Source: a bacterium
GTDB taxonomy: Bacteria > Bacillota > Bacilli > Lactobacillales > Streptococcaceae
Reading direction: 5' to 3'
NCBI GenBank assembly: GCA_905221455.1
Contig: CAJNDF010000011.1
Coordinates: forward strand, 1 to 64,000
DNA length: 64,000 bases
Shown here: piece by piece, positions 18,510 through 28,716 of the stretch
How positions within the stretch are numbered: position 1 is the first letter of the stretch
How the letters are laid out: the number at the start of each line of letters is the position of its first letter
Notes under the pieces: generated by a model
What the model saw: the letters and a program-made list of their open reading frames with translations, nothing else
What the model was told of the DNA's origin: nothing
Database searches by the model: none
Position numbers and translations under genes: made by a program

Positions 18510-18526
18510 TATAGTTTGAAACTATA
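18510..18526 (+). promoter_or_regulatory. MET-box (MtaR/MetR-type operator)
   Basis: TATAGTTT-G-AAACTATA, a perfect 8+1+8 inverted repeat that equals the published streptococcal MET-box consensus TATAGTTTnAAACTATA bound by the LysR-type methionine regulator. It is centred about 65 bp before the predicted transcription start (extended -10 TACAAT at 18571-18576), the usual position for LysR activators. Confidence 0.88.
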
Positions 18527-18602
18527 ACTAGCTCTTGAAAAGAAGAAAATGAGTTGATGAAAATAAGTGGTACAATAGTTACTATAGATTTGGAGGTATT
18601 GT

Positions 18603-19697
18603 ATGAGCAAGGAATTACACATCAACACAATTTTGGCCCAGGCGGGTATCAAGTCAGATGAAGCGACAGGAGCTTTGGTGACACCGCTGCATTTTTCAAC
18701 GACCTACCAGCACCCAGAGTTTGGTCAGTCTACTGGTTTTGACTATACGCGTACCAAAAACCCAACTCGTAGCAAGGCTGAAGAAGTCTTGGCAGCTATT
18801 GAGTCAGCAGATTATGCCCTAGCGACTAGCTCAGGGATGTCAGCAATTGTCTTGGCCTTTAGCGTCTTTCCGGTAGGTAGTAAGGTTTTAGCAGTGCGTG
18901 ACCTTTACGGAGGTTCTTTCCGCTGGTTCAACCAAGTGGAGCAGGAAGGTCGATTCCATTTTACCTATGCCAATACAGAAGAGGAGTTGATTGCCGAGTT
19001 AGAAAAGGACGTGGATGTTCTCTATATCGAAACACCAACCAATCCCTTGATGTTGGAATTTGATATCGAAAAACTAGCAAAATTGGCTCATGCTAAGGGT
19101 GCCAAAGTAGTGGTGGACAATACCTTCTATAGCCCTATCTACCAACGTCCGATTGAAGATGGAGCAGATATCGTTTTGCATTCAGCGACCAAGTATCTAG
19201 CAGGCCACAATGATGTCTTGGCTGGAGTGGTTGTGACCAATAGTTTAGAACTATACGAGAAACTCTTTTACAATCTCAATACGACAGGAGCAGTTTTGTC
19301 GCCATTTGACAGTTATCAATTGATTCGTGGTCTCAAGACCTTGTCTCTTCGTATGGAGCGCTCAACAGCCAATGCCCAAGAAGTGGTCGCCTTTTTGAAG
19401 GATTCTCCAGCAGTTAAGGAAGTTCTTTACACTGGTCGTGGGGGTATGATTTCCTTTAAAGTAGCAGATGAAACACGCATTCCTCATATTTTGAACAGTC
19501 TCAAGGTCTTCTCTTTTGCGGAAAGTTTAGGTGGGGTGGAAAGTCTTATCACCTATCCAACGACACAAACTCACGCTGATATTCCAGCAGAAGTGCGTCA
19601 TTCTTATGGTTTGACAGATGACCTCTTGCGCTTGTCAATCGGGATTGAAGATGCTAGAGATTTGATTGCAGATTTGCGCCAAGCATTAGAAGGATAA
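18603..19697 (+). CDS. Transsulfuration PLP enzyme (cystathionine gamma-synthase / beta-lyase family)
   Basis: A 364-residue Cys/Met-metabolism PLP enzyme. It contains TKNPTRSKAEEVLAAIE, the phosphate-binding SSGMSAI region, and SATKYLAGHND with the PLP-binding lysine. It acts in methionine/cysteine interconversion, either forming cystathionine or splitting it to homocysteine. The pairing with a second cystathionine lyase-like gene and the MET-box upstream support methionine synthesis. Sequence alone does not separate synthase from lyase; the ~360-residue length and streptococcal context make beta-lyase (MetC) or a dual-function enzyme plausible. Confidence 0.88.
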   Translation: MSKELHINTILAQAGIKSDEATGALVTPLHFSTTYQHPEFGQSTGFDYTRTKNPTRSKAEEVLAAIESADYALATSSGMSAIVLAFSVFPVGSKVLAVRDLYGGSFRWFNQVEQEGRFHFTYANTEEELIAELEKDVDVLYIETPTNPLMLEFDIEKLAKLAHAKGAKVVVDNTFYSPIYQRPIEDGADIVLHSATKYLAGHNDVLAGVVVTNSLELYEKLFYNLNTTGAVLSPFDSYQLIRGLKTLSLRMERSTANAQEVVAFLKDSPAVKEVLYTGRGGMISFKVADETRIPHILNSLKVFSFAESLGGVESLITYPTTQTHADIPAEVRHSYGLTDDLLRLSIGIEDARDLIADLRQALEG

Positions 19698-19704
19698 GAC
19701 AAAG

Positions 19705-20871
19705 ATGGGAAAATATGATTTTACAAGCCTGCCTAATCGTTTAGGGCATCATACCTATAAATGGAAAGAGGCGGAAACGGATAGTGAAGTCCTACCAGCT
19801 TGGATAGCGGATATGGACTTTGTAGTCTTGCCTGAAATCCGCCAAGCCGTGCAAACTTACGCAGACCAACTGGTTTATGGCTATACCTATGCCAGTGATG
19901 ATTTAATTAAGGAAGTTCAAAAGTGGGAAGCTAGCCAACACGGTTACCACTTTGACAAAGAAGCCCTTGTCTTTATCGAGGGTGTAGTACCAGCTATTTC
20001 AACAGCTATTCAAGCCTTTACAAAAGAAGGCGAAGCGGTTTTGATTAATACACCTGTCTACCCACCTTTTGCTCGCAGTGTCAAGTTGAATAATCGCAGA
20101 TTGATTACCAATTCTTTGGTGGAAAAGGATGGTCTGTTTGAGATTGACTTTGACCAACTTGAAAAGGATTTGGTAGAAGAGGATGTCAAACTCTATATCC
20201 TCTGCAACCCTCACAATCCTGGTGGACGTGTTTGGGAAAAGGAAGTGTTGGAAAAGATTGGCCAACTCTGTCAAAAACATGATGTTTTGTTGGTTTCTGA
20301 TGAGATTCACCAAGATTTGGCCCTCTTTGGTCACAAGCATCATTCCTTTAATACCATCAATCCTGACTTTAAAGAATTTGCGATTGTCTTGACTAGTGCC
20401 ACTAAAACCTTTAACATTGCTGGGACAAAAAATTCCTATGCAGTGATTGAAAATCCTAAGTTGAGAGCGGCTTACCAGAAACGTCAGTTGGCTAATAATC
20501 AGCATGAAATTTCAGGTTTGGGTTATTTGGCGACAGAAGCTGCTTATCGCTATGGGAAGGATTGGCTAGAGGAACTCAAGCAAGTCTTTGAAGATCATAT
20601 CAATTATGTGGTGGATCTATTTGGCAAAGAGACTAAAATCAAGGTCATGAAACCGCAAGGAACCTATTTGATTTGGCTTGATTTTTCAGCCTATGACCTG
20701 ACTGATGAAACATTGCAAGAGCTTTTGAGAAATGAAGCCAAGGTTATCCTTAACCGTGGTTTGGATTTTGGAGAGGAAGGAAGTCTCCATGCCCGCCTCA
20801 ATGTAGCCATGCCTAAATCTCTGCTGCAAGAAGTTTGTCAACGGATTGTGACGACTTTTGCCAAGCTTTAA
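19705..20871 (+). CDS. MalY/PatB-type aminotransferase, probable C-S lyase
   Basis: A 388-residue fold-type I PLP enzyme starting MGKYDFTSLPNRLGHHTYKW, with PAWIADMDF at the N-terminus, NPHNPGGRVW, SDEIHQDL and the PLP lysine in SATKTFNIAGTKNS. These are marks of the MalY/PatB cystathionine beta-lyase group, which releases homocysteine or H2S from sulfur amino acids. It starts 7 bases after the upstream PLP enzyme gene and shares its MET-box promoter. Confidence 0.88.
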   Translation: MGKYDFTSLPNRLGHHTYKWKEAETDSEVLPAWIADMDFVVLPEIRQAVQTYADQLVYGYTYASDDLIKEVQKWEASQHGYHFDKEALVFIEGVVPAISTAIQAFTKEGEAVLINTPVYPPFARSVKLNNRRLITNSLVEKDGLFEIDFDQLEKDLVEEDVKLYILCNPHNPGGRVWEKEVLEKIGQLCQKHDVLLVSDEIHQDLALFGHKHHSFNTINPDFKEFAIVLTSATKTFNIAGTKNSYAVIENPKLRAAYQKRQLANNQHEISGLGYLATEAAYRYGKDWLEELKQVFEDHINYVVDLFGKETKIKVMKPQGTYLIWLDFSAYDLTDETLQELLRNEAKVILNRGLDFGEEGSLHARLNVAMPKSLLQEVCQRIVTTFAKL

Positions 20872-20877
20872 AAATCC

Positions 20878-20914
20878 AGCCTTCTAGGAGAAAAGTCTTC
20901 CTAGAAGGCTATTT
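20878..20914 (+). terminator. Rho-independent terminator
   Basis: Perfect 12-bp stem AGCCTTCTAGGA/TCCTAGAAGGCT, followed by ATTTT. Confidence 0.9.
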
Positions 20915-20932
20915 TCATAAGGGAAAATATGG

Positions 20933-20938
20933 TATAAT
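20933..20938 (+). promoter_or_regulatory. Extended -10 promoter of the SNF2 helicase gene
   Basis: ATGG followed by TATAAT at 20933-20938; the start codon at 20964 follows AAAGGTG. Confidence 0.65.
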
Positions 20939-20963
20939 AAAAAGATAAGGTAAAGGTGAAAAT

Positions 20964-23900
20964 ATGGCTAAATTGATTCCGGGCAAAGTCCGTATCGAAG
21001 GCGTTGCCCTTTATGAAACTGGTAAGGTTGACATCATCAAGGAAAAGAACAATCGGCTCTATGCTCGCGTTGTAGAAGAAGAATTGCGCTATAGTTTAGA
21101 GGATGATTTGGTTTTTTGTGCCTGCGATTTTTTCCAAAAGAGGGGCTACTGTGTGCATTTGGCGGCGCTGGAGTATTTTCTAAAAAATGATGAGCGTGGT
21201 CAGGAAATCTTGCAGAGTCTAGAAGAAGGTCATGAAGAAAAAGAGGCCGTTGAAACCAAGGTGACCTTGGGTGGCAAGTTTTTGGATCGAATCTTGTCTC
21301 CAAAATCAGAACGTGCCTATGAATTATCGGCTGTGGGGCAGGTGGAAGCAGGAACCAATTATATCTTGTGGACCCTGAGAATCGGCCAAATCAATAGCCA
21401 AAAATACTATGTCATTCGGGATATTCCACTCTTTTTAAGGATTGTCGAGCAGAGAAAGTCTTATATGATTGGCAAGATTTATGAGGAGTCTCTTTCTTGG
21501 GAATCTTTTGATGAGGCCAGCCAAGAACTTCTGACTTTCTTGCGTGGACTGATGGAGGAAGGACAGGCTCCAGAACTCTTTTTCCAAAACCAAGGTCGGC
21601 ACCTCTTTTTCCCTCTGACCTTTTTTGAGCAGGGTGTGAATTTACTGATGAGCTTGCCTCATTTTCAATTTGACCACCAAGTGGATAGCTACCAGACCCT
21701 ACTTTTTCAGGATTTGCATGCTGATGCTAATCTATTTGCCTTTACAGTAACAGAATACTCGGACTATTTTGAAATGGAAATCAGTGAGAGTCCAAGGGTC
21801 AATGTCTTTTATCAGGGAGCTGTACTTTTCCATAAAGGACAGGTTTATTTTCTAACAGACCAGCAGATGCGTCTTCTTAAGGAAATCAAAGCTCTGCCTT
21901 TGGATCAACATGGAAAGAAATTCCTGCAATTTGATAGCAGTGACCGCGATAAATTGGCTTCCAGTTTGACACTCTTTAGTCAGATGGGGACTGTTTCAGC
22001 TCCAGAACGTCTACAAATCAAAACTTTTGCACCCTCTTTTTACTTTGATAGGGAAGAGGATAATCGGATTCGTTTAGAGATTCAGTTTGATTATGAAAAT
22101 AGACAGGTATCTAGCCGACAAGAGCTAGAAGAATTACCTTTTTCGAGTGATGCTGACTTAGAAGAAAGAATTTTCCAAGTCTGTTTGGCAGCTGGTTTTG
22201 AAGCAGATTTTCAATCTTGGCGTCAGGCCTTAAAAGCCGAGTCTGTCTATCATTTCTTTCACGAAATTATTCCGGTTTTTGAAAAACTCGGTAAGGTTGA
22301 CCTATCAGACAGGTTAGAAGAACTTTATAATTTAGCCAGCCCTCAAGTGCAGATTGCTTCCAAGGGAGGTCTCTTGGAAATACAGTTTGATTTTCAAGAT
22401 ATTGCCCAAGAGGAAATTGACCAAGCCATGCAGGCCTTGGTTGCCAATCAAGATTTTTACATTGATTCGTCTAATCAAGTCTACTTTTTCGATGAAGAAA
22501 CCAAGAAAATTCGCCAAAATTTACAGGAACTGGGGCAGTTTGAATTAAAAGATGGGGCCTTGCAGACTCGGAAAACCTTGGCCTACAGTTTAGCCCATCT
22601 CTTTGAAGGGCGAGACCGTGTTTCTTTCTCACAAGAATTTCAGAATCTGGCCCACGATTTGACGCATCCAGAGGACTTCCCTCGACAAGCAACTCAGGTT
22701 CAGGCTGATTTGCGAGATTATCAGGAAAAGGGAATCGGCTGGCTGCAAATGCTCCATCATTATGGTTTTGGTGGGATTTTGGCTGATGATATGGGATTGG
22801 GGAAAACCCTTCAGACCATTGCTTTTTTGACCAGTCAAGTGACAAAAGAAAGTCGAGTCTTGATTCTAGCTCCGTCGGGTTTGATTTACAACTGGGCAGA
22901 TGAATTTCAGAAATTTGCCCCACAGTTGGATGTAGCTGTTGTTCATGGTTTGAAAACGAGTCGTGAAGAGATTCTTGCCGAAAGCCATCAAATCTATGTG
23001 ACCAGCTATGCTACCTTCCGTCAGGACAGTGATCTTTATCAGGGGATGGCCTTTGACTTCCTTTTCTTAGATGAGGCTCAGGTCATGAAAAATGCCCAGA
23101 CCAAGATTGCCCAGACCTTGAGACAATTTGTGGTGCCGTCGGTCTTTGCCTTGTCAGGAACTCCTATTGAAAATCATCTGGGTGAGTTGTGGTCTATTTT
23201 CCAAATCGTCATGCCAGGACTCTTGCCAAGTAAGAAAGAATTTATGAAATTGCCAGCCGAGCGTGTGGCTCAGTTTATTAAGCCCTTCGTTATGCGGCGC
23301 AAGAAAGAAGAAGTTCTGACCGAATTGCCAGACTTGATCGAAGTGGTTTATAAAAATGAACTGGAAGACCAGCAAAAGGCTATTTACCTAGCTCAGTTGC
23401 AACAGATGAGAGACCGTCTGGCTCAAGTGTCAGATCAGGAATTTCAGCGAAGTCGTGTGGAAATCTTATCTGGTCTGATGCGCTTGCGCCAAATCTGTGA
23501 TACGCCTGCCCTCTTTATGGAGGATTATCAGGGTGCCAGTGGCAAATTGGATAGTCTCCGAGACCTGCTGGTACAGGTGGCAGACGGTGGACACCGTGTC
23601 TTGGTTTTCTCTCAGTTCAAGGGAATGCTGGAGAAAATTGAACAAGAACTGCCAGACTTGGGCATGACATCCTTTAAAATTACGGGTTCAACCCCAGCCA
23701 AGGAAAGACAAGATATGACCAAGGCCTTTAACCAAGGGGAAAGGAACGCCTTTCTGATTTCCCTCAAGGCTGGTGGGGTCGGTCTGAACCTGACAGGTGC
23801 TGATACGGTTATCTTGGTTGACCTTTGGTGGAATCCTGCGGTGGAAGCGCAAGCTATTGGCCGTGCCCATCGGATGGGACAGGAAGAAACGGTTGAGGTC

Positions 23901-24062
23901 TATCGCTTGGTAACCAAGGGAACTATTGAAGAAAAAATTCAGGAACTCCAAGAACAAAAGAAACATCTGGTGTCACAAGTATTGGACGGAACAGAGTCAC
24001 GTGGCAGTCTGACACTAGCAGAAATTCGAGAAATTTTGGGAATTTCTGAAGCCAGCACTTGA
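20964..24062 (+). CDS. SWIM-zinc-finger SNF2-family DNA helicase/ATPase
   Basis: A 1032-residue protein. Near residue 50 it has a SWIM zinc finger (CACDFFQKRGYCVH, CxCxnCxH). The long middle region is a bacterial SNF2-associated domain. The ATPase core holds Walker A DDMGLGKT (608-615), Walker B DEAQ (703-706), SGTPIENHLGELWSIF and the late helicase motif QAIGRAHRMGQ. It is a Swi2/Snf2 double-stranded DNA translocase whose streptococcal target is unknown; RapA-like roles in RNA polymerase recycling are possible. No partner methylase or nuclease is adjacent, which argues against a DISARM-type defence locus. Confidence 0.93.
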   Translation: MAKLIPGKVRIEGVALYETGKVDIIKEKNNRLYARVVEEELRYSLEDDLVFCACDFFQKRGYCVHLAALEYFLKNDERGQEILQSLEEGHEEKEAVETKVTLGGKFLDRILSPKSERAYELSAVGQVEAGTNYILWTLRIGQINSQKYYVIRDIPLFLRIVEQRKSYMIGKIYEESLSWESFDEASQELLTFLRGLMEEGQAPELFFQNQGRHLFFPLTFFEQGVNLLMSLPHFQFDHQVDSYQTLLFQDLHADANLFAFTVTEYSDYFEMEISESPRVNVFYQGAVLFHKGQVYFLTDQQMRLLKEIKALPLDQHGKKFLQFDSSDRDKLASSLTLFSQMGTVSAPERLQIKTFAPSFYFDREEDNRIRLEIQFDYENRQVSSRQELEELPFSSDADLEERIFQVCLAAGFEADFQSWRQALKAESVYHFFHEIIPVFEKLGKVDLSDRLEELYNLASPQVQIASKGGLLEIQFDFQDIAQEEIDQAMQALVANQDFYIDSSNQVYFFDEETKKIRQNLQELGQFELKDGALQTRKTLAYSLAHLFEGRDRVSFSQEFQNLAHDLTHPEDFPRQATQVQADLRDYQEKGIGWLQMLHHYGFGGILADDMGLGKTLQTIAFLTSQVTKESRVLILAPSGLIYNWADEFQKFAPQLDVAVVHGLKTSREEILAESHQIYVTSYATFRQDSDLYQGMAFDFLFLDEAQVMKNAQTKIAQTLRQFVVPSVFALSGTPIENHLGELWSIFQIVMPGLLPSKKEFMKLPAERVAQFIKPFVMRRKKEEVLTELPDLIEVVYKNELEDQQKAIYLAQLQQMRDRLAQVSDQEFQRSRVEILSGLMRLRQICDTPALFMEDYQGASGKLDSLRDLLVQVADGGHRVLVFSQFKGMLEKIEQELPDLGMTSFKITGSTPAKERQDMTKAFNQGERNAFLISLKAGGVGLNLTGADTVILVDLWWNPAVEAQAIGRAHRMGQEETVEVYRLVTKGTIEEKIQELQEQKKHLVSQVLDGTESRGSLTLAEIREILGISEAST

Positions 24063-24109
24063 AAAATCAAGACAATACGCTATAATGAAGTGTTGAAAGG
24101 AAATAGAAA

Positions 24110-24724
24110 ATGAGAGAAGAACGATTTCCATTGGTGTCAGATGATGAGGTCATGCTGACTGAGATGCCAGTCATGGACTTGTATGATGAATCTGACTTTA
24201 TCAGTAATATCAAGGGAGAATACCGTGATAAAAATTATCTGGAGTGGGCTCCTATTACTGAAGAAAAACCAGTTAAAACTACTGAAAAGCAAGAGAAACC
24301 TAAAAAGGCTGGTTTAGGGGTTAAGAAAGAAGGAAAGAGCTATGCGGAGGTGGCGCGTGAAGAAGCGCGTGCGGACTTGAAAAAGAAACGCTCTGCTAAC
24401 TATCTAACTCAGGATTTCAGCCGTGCGAGACGCCATTCTCAATCTGGCCTTGTTAGACAGGGCAATCAACCGACAGCGCCTTTCCAAAAGGAAAATCCTG
24501 GAGAATTGGTGAAATATAGTCAAAAATTGACCCAGTCTCATTATATCTTGGCGGAAGAAGTCAATTCTATCCCTACCAAGAATGAAGAAGTGTCAGCACT
24601 TGCTCCAAAGAAGAACAACTATGATTTTCTGAAAAAGAGCCAAATCTACAATAAAAAAAGTAAACAAACAGAACAAGAACGTCAGGTTGCCCAAGAGTTG
24701 AATCTGACAAGAATTACAGAATAG
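24110..24724 (+). CDS. Conserved streptococcal protein of unknown function, murC-linked
   Basis: A 204-residue hydrophilic, highly charged protein ([19 protein letters not shown]) with a Lys/Glu-rich middle ([20 protein letters not shown]) and no membrane segment. Much of it looks disordered. It has its own promoter (CGCTATAATG about 30 bp upstream) and ends 10 bases before murC, so it is probably cotranscribed with murC. Function is unknown; a wall-related regulatory or scaffold role is a guess from location. Confidence 0.7.
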   Translation: MREERFPLVSDDEVMLTEMPVMDLYDESDFISNIKGEYRDKNYLEWAPITEEKPVKTTEKQEKPKKAGLGVKKEGKSYAEVAREEARADLKKKRSANYLTQDFSRARRHSQSGLVRQGNQPTAPFQKENPGELVKYSQKLTQSHYILAEEVNSIPTKNEEVSALAPKKNNYDFLKKSQIYNKKSKQTEQERQVAQELNLTRITE

Positions 24725-24734
24725 GGGAGAAATC

Positions 24735-26069
24735 ATGCCAAAGACATATTATTTTATCGGAATTAAGGGATCAGGTATGAGTGCCTTGGCCTTGATGTTG
24801 CACCAAATGGGGCATAAGGTACAGGGATCAGATGTTGAAAAATACTACTTTACTCAACGCGGTCTAGAGCAGGCAGGTATTAGCATTCTTCCTTTTGATG
24901 AAAAGAATCTAGACGGTGATATGGAAATTATCGCTGGAAATGCCTTTCGTCCTGATAACAATGTCGAAATTGCCTATGCAGACCAAAATGGTATCAGCTA
25001 CAAACGTTACCATGAGTTCCTAGGTAGCTTTATGCGCGACTTTGTCAGCATGGGAGTAGCTGGAGCGCACGGAAAAACTTCTACGACAGGTATGTTGTCT
25101 CATGTCTTGTCTCACATCACGGACACTAGCTTCTTGATTGGAGATGGGACAGGTCGTGGTTCAGCCAATGCCAAATATTTTGTCTTTGAATCTGACGAAT
25201 ATGAGCGTCATTTTATGCCTTACCACCCAGAATACTCTATCATCACCAATATTGACTTTGACCATCCAGACTACTTCACAAGTCTAGAGGATGTTTTCAA
25301 TGCCTTTAACGACTATGCTAAACAAATTACCAAGGGGCTTTTTGTCTACGGTGAAGATGCTGAATTGCGTAAAATTACGTCTGATGCACCAATCTACTAT
25401 TATGGCTTTGAAGCTGAGGGCAATGACTTTGTAGCTAGCGATCTTCTTCGTTCTACGACTGGTTCAACCTTCACAGTTCATTTCCGTGGACAAGACTTGG
25501 GGCAATTCCACATTCCAACCTTTGGTCGTCACAATATCATGAATGCGACAGCCGTTATTGGTCTTCTTTACACAGCAGGATTTGATTTGAACTTGGTGCG
25601 TGAGCACTTGAAAACATTTGCCGGTGTTAAGCGTCGTTTCACTGAGAAAATTGTCAATGATACAGTTATTATCGATGACTTTGCCCACCATCCAACAGAA
25701 ATTATTGCGACCTTGGATGCGGCTCGTCAGAAATACCCAAGCAAGGAAATTGTTGCAGTCTTCCAACCGCATACTTTTACAAGAACAATCGCTTTGTTGG
25801 ACGAATTTGCTCACGCTTTGAACCAAGCGGATGCTGTTTACCTAGCGCAAATTTATGGGTCAGCTCGTGAAGTAGATCATGGTGATGTTAAAGTAGAAGA
25901 CCTAGCCAAAAAAATCAACAAAAAACACCAAGTGATCACTGTTGAAAATGTTTCTCCACTCCTTGATCATGACAATGCTGTCTATGTCTTTATGGGAGCA
26001 GGAGACATCCAAACCTATGAATACTCATTTGAGCGTCTCTTGTCTAACTTGACAAGCAATGTTCAATAG
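24735..26069 (+). CDS. murC: UDP-N-acetylmuramate:L-alanine ligase
   Basis: A 444-residue Mur ligase adding L-Ala to UDP-MurNAc, the first stem-peptide step. The N-terminal Rossmann motif is [11 protein letters not shown] and the ATP P-loop GAHGKTST is at residues 110-117. DFAHHPTEI and a C-terminal FQPHTFTRT match MurC. It precedes two GNAT genes and mltG, so peptidoglycan genes cluster here. Confidence 0.97.
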   Translation: MPKTYYFIGIKGSGMSALALMLHQMGHKVQGSDVEKYYFTQRGLEQAGISILPFDEKNLDGDMEIIAGNAFRPDNNVEIAYADQNGISYKRYHEFLGSFMRDFVSMGVAGAHGKTSTTGMLSHVLSHITDTSFLIGDGTGRGSANAKYFVFESDEYERHFMPYHPEYSIITNIDFDHPDYFTSLEDVFNAFNDYAKQITKGLFVYGEDAELRKITSDAPIYYYGFEAEGNDFVASDLLRSTTGSTFTVHFRGQDLGQFHIPTFGRHNIMNATAVIGLLYTAGFDLNLVREHLKTFAGVKRRFTEKIVNDTVIIDDFAHHPTEIIATLDAARQKYPSKEIVAVFQPHTFTRTIALLDEFAHALNQADAVYLAQIYGSAREVDHGDVKVEDLAKKINKKHQVITVENVSPLLDHDNAVYVFMGAGDIQTYEYSFERLLSNLTSNVQ

Positions 26070-26078
26070 GATGTTCCC

Positions 26079-26537
26079 ATGGAAATTCCAATTAAAATCA
26101 TTCAGGCAAGTAAGTCTGATTTGGCTGAGATAGAGGCACTTCAGGCTTCGTCTTTTCCAGCTGAACAGCAGCAACCTTCCCATATTTTAGAAGAAAGTAT
26201 CCGTAAGTGTGCGGATACCTTTCTTCTAGCTAGGGATGAAAATCAGCTTTTGGGCTATATTCTATCAAGTCCCCAGTCAGACAATCCGCAATGTCTAAAA
26301 ATACATTCTTTAGTCATCGAGTCTGACCATCAGAGACAGGGCTTGGGAACACTTCTTCTTGCAGCCTTGAAAGAGGTGGCAGTTGAGCTGGATTACAAAG
26401 GGATTCGTTTGGAGAGTCCTGATGAGCTGCTTTCCTATTTTGAGATGAACGGTTTTATTGATGAAGAAACTTCCCTTTATGAAACTAGCCAGGGTTATAG
26501 TATGATTTGGTTTAATCCCTTTTATCTGGAGGCATAA
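26079..26537 (+). CDS. GNAT-family N-acetyltransferase
   Basis: A 152-residue single-domain GNAT with the acetyl-CoA-binding motif VIESDHQRQGLGTLLLAAL (Q/RxxGxG/A). The substrate cannot be told. It starts 9 bases after murC and its stop overlaps the next GNAT start by one base, so the two GNATs and murC look like one operon. Confidence 0.88.
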   Translation: MEIPIKIIQASKSDLAEIEALQASSFPAEQQQPSHILEESIRKCADTFLLARDENQLLGYILSSPQSDNPQCLKIHSLVIESDHQRQGLGTLLLAALKEVAVELDYKGIRLESPDELLSYFEMNGFIDEETSLYETSQGYSMIWFNPFYLEA

Positions 26538-27031
26538 TGAAAATCAGACAAGCAAGATTAGAAGATTTGGATCGGATTGTTGAACTTGAACTTGAAAATT
26601 TTTCGGTCGAAGAAGCCATTCCTCGCTCTGTCTTTGAAGCGCATTTGCGAGAAATACAGACCTCTTTTCTGGTTGCAGAAAAAGAGGGCAGAATCATGGG
26701 TTATATCGAAGGGCCAGTTGGCCCCCACCGCTATCTGCAAGACCAGTCCTTTACAGAAGAAATAGAAGATTATAGTCATAATCCTGGTGGCTATATCTCT
26801 GTCACCTGTTTGTCGATTGCAAAGGAAGCACAAGGTTTCGGACTGGGTCAGAAATTGCTAACAGCCTTGAAAGAACTGGCTCTTGAAGATGGAAGAGAAG
26901 GCATTAACCTAACCTGTCATGACTATCTCATTGCCTACTATGAAAAGCATGGATTTGTCAACGAAGGCTTATCCCAGTCAACCTTTGCAGGGGAAACTTG
27001 GTATGATATGGTCTGGGAAACGAAAAAATAA
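26537..27031 (+). CDS. GNAT-family N-acetyltransferase
   Basis: A 164-residue GNAT with CLSIAKEAQGFGLGQKLLTAL as acetyl-CoA-binding motif A and a C-terminal YYEKHGFVNEG typical of the fold. It resembles the upstream GNAT in layout but is clearly divergent. Substrate unknown. Overlaps the upstream gene by one base (TAATG). Confidence 0.88.
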   Translation: MKIRQARLEDLDRIVELELENFSVEEAIPRSVFEAHLREIQTSFLVAEKEGRIMGYIEGPVGPHRYLQDQSFTEEIEDYSHNPGGYISVTCLSIAKEAQGFGLGQKLLTALKELALEDGREGINLTCHDYLIAYYEKHGFVNEGLSQSTFAGETWYDMVWETKK

Positions 27032-27051
27032 GCTAGGAAAAGTATCATAGG

Positions 27052-27080
27052 TTGCTTTTCTTGGACTTTTAAGATATAAT
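27052..27080 (+). promoter_or_regulatory. Promoter of mltG
   Basis: TTGCTT (27052-27057), 17-bp spacer, TATAAT (27075-27080). Confidence 0.75.
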
Positions 27081-27111
27081 ATTATGGATTGTCAACAAGG
27101 AGGAAAAACTT

Positions 27112-28716
27112 TTGAGTGAAAAGTCAAGAGAAGAAGAGAAATTAAGCTTTAAAGAGCAGATTCTGAGAGATTTAGAAAAAGTAAAACGCTATGATGAAGT
27201 TCTGAAAGAAGATGAGGCAGTAGTTCCTACTCCTGCAAATGAACTTTCAGCTGAAGAACTCATGGCTGATTCCTTGTCAACGGTAGAGGAGATTATGAGA
27301 AAAGCTCCTGCTGCCCCAACTCATCCAAGTCAAGATGTGCCTTCTTCTCCAGCAGAAGAAAGTGGATCAAGACCAGGACCAGGTCCTGTTAGACCTCACA
27401 AAGTTGAAAGAGAATATAATGAAACCCCAACAAGGGTAGCTGTTTCCTATAAGACAGCCGAGAAAAAAGAAGAACAAGCAGGTCCAGAAACACCGACGCT
27501 TGCTAAAGAAACAGTGGATGTCATCAGCGATACACCACGTCGTAGCCGTAGAGAAGGAGCGAAACCCGTTAAGCCTAAGAAAGAGAAAAAATCTGGTTTC
27601 AAGGCCTTCTTCATTTCTCTACTGATTTTCCTTGCCTTGATTTCGGCAGGTGGTTACTTCGGTTATCAGTATGTTCAGTCATCTTTACAGCCTGTTGACG
27701 CTGATTCTAAGCAATATGTAACGGTGCAAATCCCAGAAGGGGCTAATGTTCAAGAAATCGGTAAGACACTTGAAGATGCCGGCTTGATTAAACACGGTTT
27801 AGTTTTTGGCTTGTATGCTAAGTACAAAAATTATACTGATTTGAAATCAGGTTACTATAATTTGCAAAAGAGCATGAGTACAGAAGATATCATCCACGAA
27901 TTACAAAAAGGTGGAACAGCTGAAGCTCAAGAACCTGTCCTTGCGACTTTGACAATTCCAGAAGGTTATACGATTGATCAAATGGCACAAGTGGTAGGTC
28001 AATTGCAAGGTGACTTCAAAGAGCCTTTGACAGCGGATGCTTTCCTAGCAAAAGTTCAAGATGATAGCTTTATCAGTCAAGAAGTTGCCAAATATCCTAG
28101 TCTACTTGAAAGCTTGCCTACAAAGGAAAGTGGAGCTCGTTACCGTTTAGAAGGTTTCCTTTTCCCAGCTACTTACTCTATCAAGGAAAGCACAACTATT
28201 GAAAGCTTGATTGATGAGATGTTGGCAGCTATGGACAAGACTTTGGCACCTCATTACAGTACGATTAAGTCTAAGAATTTGACGGTCAATGAATTGTTGA
28301 CCATTGCTTCACTCGTAGAAAAAGAAGGAGCTAAGACTGACGATCGTAAGTTGATTGCAGGTGTATTCTACAATCGCTTGAATCTTGGCATGCCACTTCA
28401 AAGCAATATTGCCATCTTGTATGCCCAAGGCAAACTTGGTCAGAAGATTAGTCTTGCCGACGATGCTGGAATCGATACATCGATTGATTCACCATACAAT
28501 GTTTATACAAATCTAGGCCTCATGCCTGGTCCAGTAGATAGTCCAAGCTTGGATGCTATCGAGTCAAGTATCAATCAGACTAAGAGTGAGAACCTTTACT
28601 TTGTTGCAGATGTGACAGATGGTAAGGTATATTTCGCTACGAACAAGGCAGAACATGACCAAAATGTTGCACAACATATCAATAATAAATTAACGCAATC
28701 AAGTAGTTCAAACTAA
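27112..28716 (+). CDS. mltG: Endolytic murein transglycosylase MltG (YceG-like)
   Basis: A 534-residue protein with a long charged cytosolic N-terminal region (1-~160), one transmembrane helix (FKAFFISLLIFLALISAGGY, about 164-183) and an extracellular YceG domain. The catalytic segment is TIASLVEKEGAK, with the EKE at 403-405. MltG cleaves nascent glycan strands and acts with the peripheral wall-synthesis machinery in streptococci. The start is a TTG at 27112 with a strong AAGGAGG upstream; no ATG fits. The stretch before greA carries a terminator. Confidence 0.95.
   Translation: MSEKSREEEKLSFKEQILRDLEKVKRYDEVLKEDEAVVPTPANELSAEELMADSLSTVEEIMRKAPAAPTHPSQDVPSSPAEESGSRPGPGPVRPHKVEREYNETPTRVAVSYKTAEKKEEQAGPETPTLAKETVDVISDTPRRSRREGAKPVKPKKEKKSGFKAFFISLLIFLALISAGGYFGYQYVQSSLQPVDADSKQYVTVQIPEGANVQEIGKTLEDAGLIKHGLVFGLYAKYKNYTDLKSGYYNLQKSMSTEDIIHELQKGGTAEAQEPVLATLTIPEGYTIDQMAQVVGQLQGDFKEPLTADAFLAKVQDDSFISQEVAKYPSLLESLPTKESGARYRLEGFLFPATYSIKESTTIESLIDEMLAAMDKTLAPHYSTIKSKNLTVNELLTIASLVEKEGAKTDDRKLIAGVFYNRLNLGMPLQSNIAILYAQGKLGQKISLADDAGIDTSIDSPYNVYTNLGLMPGPVDSPSLDAIESSINQTKSENLYFVADVTDGKVYFATNKAEHDQNVAQHINNKLTQSSSSN

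Noticed and set aside
20964..24062. Phage-defence (DISARM-like) helicase
   Set aside because: No methylase, nuclease or phospholipase-D gene nearby; the neighbours are wall and metabolism genes.
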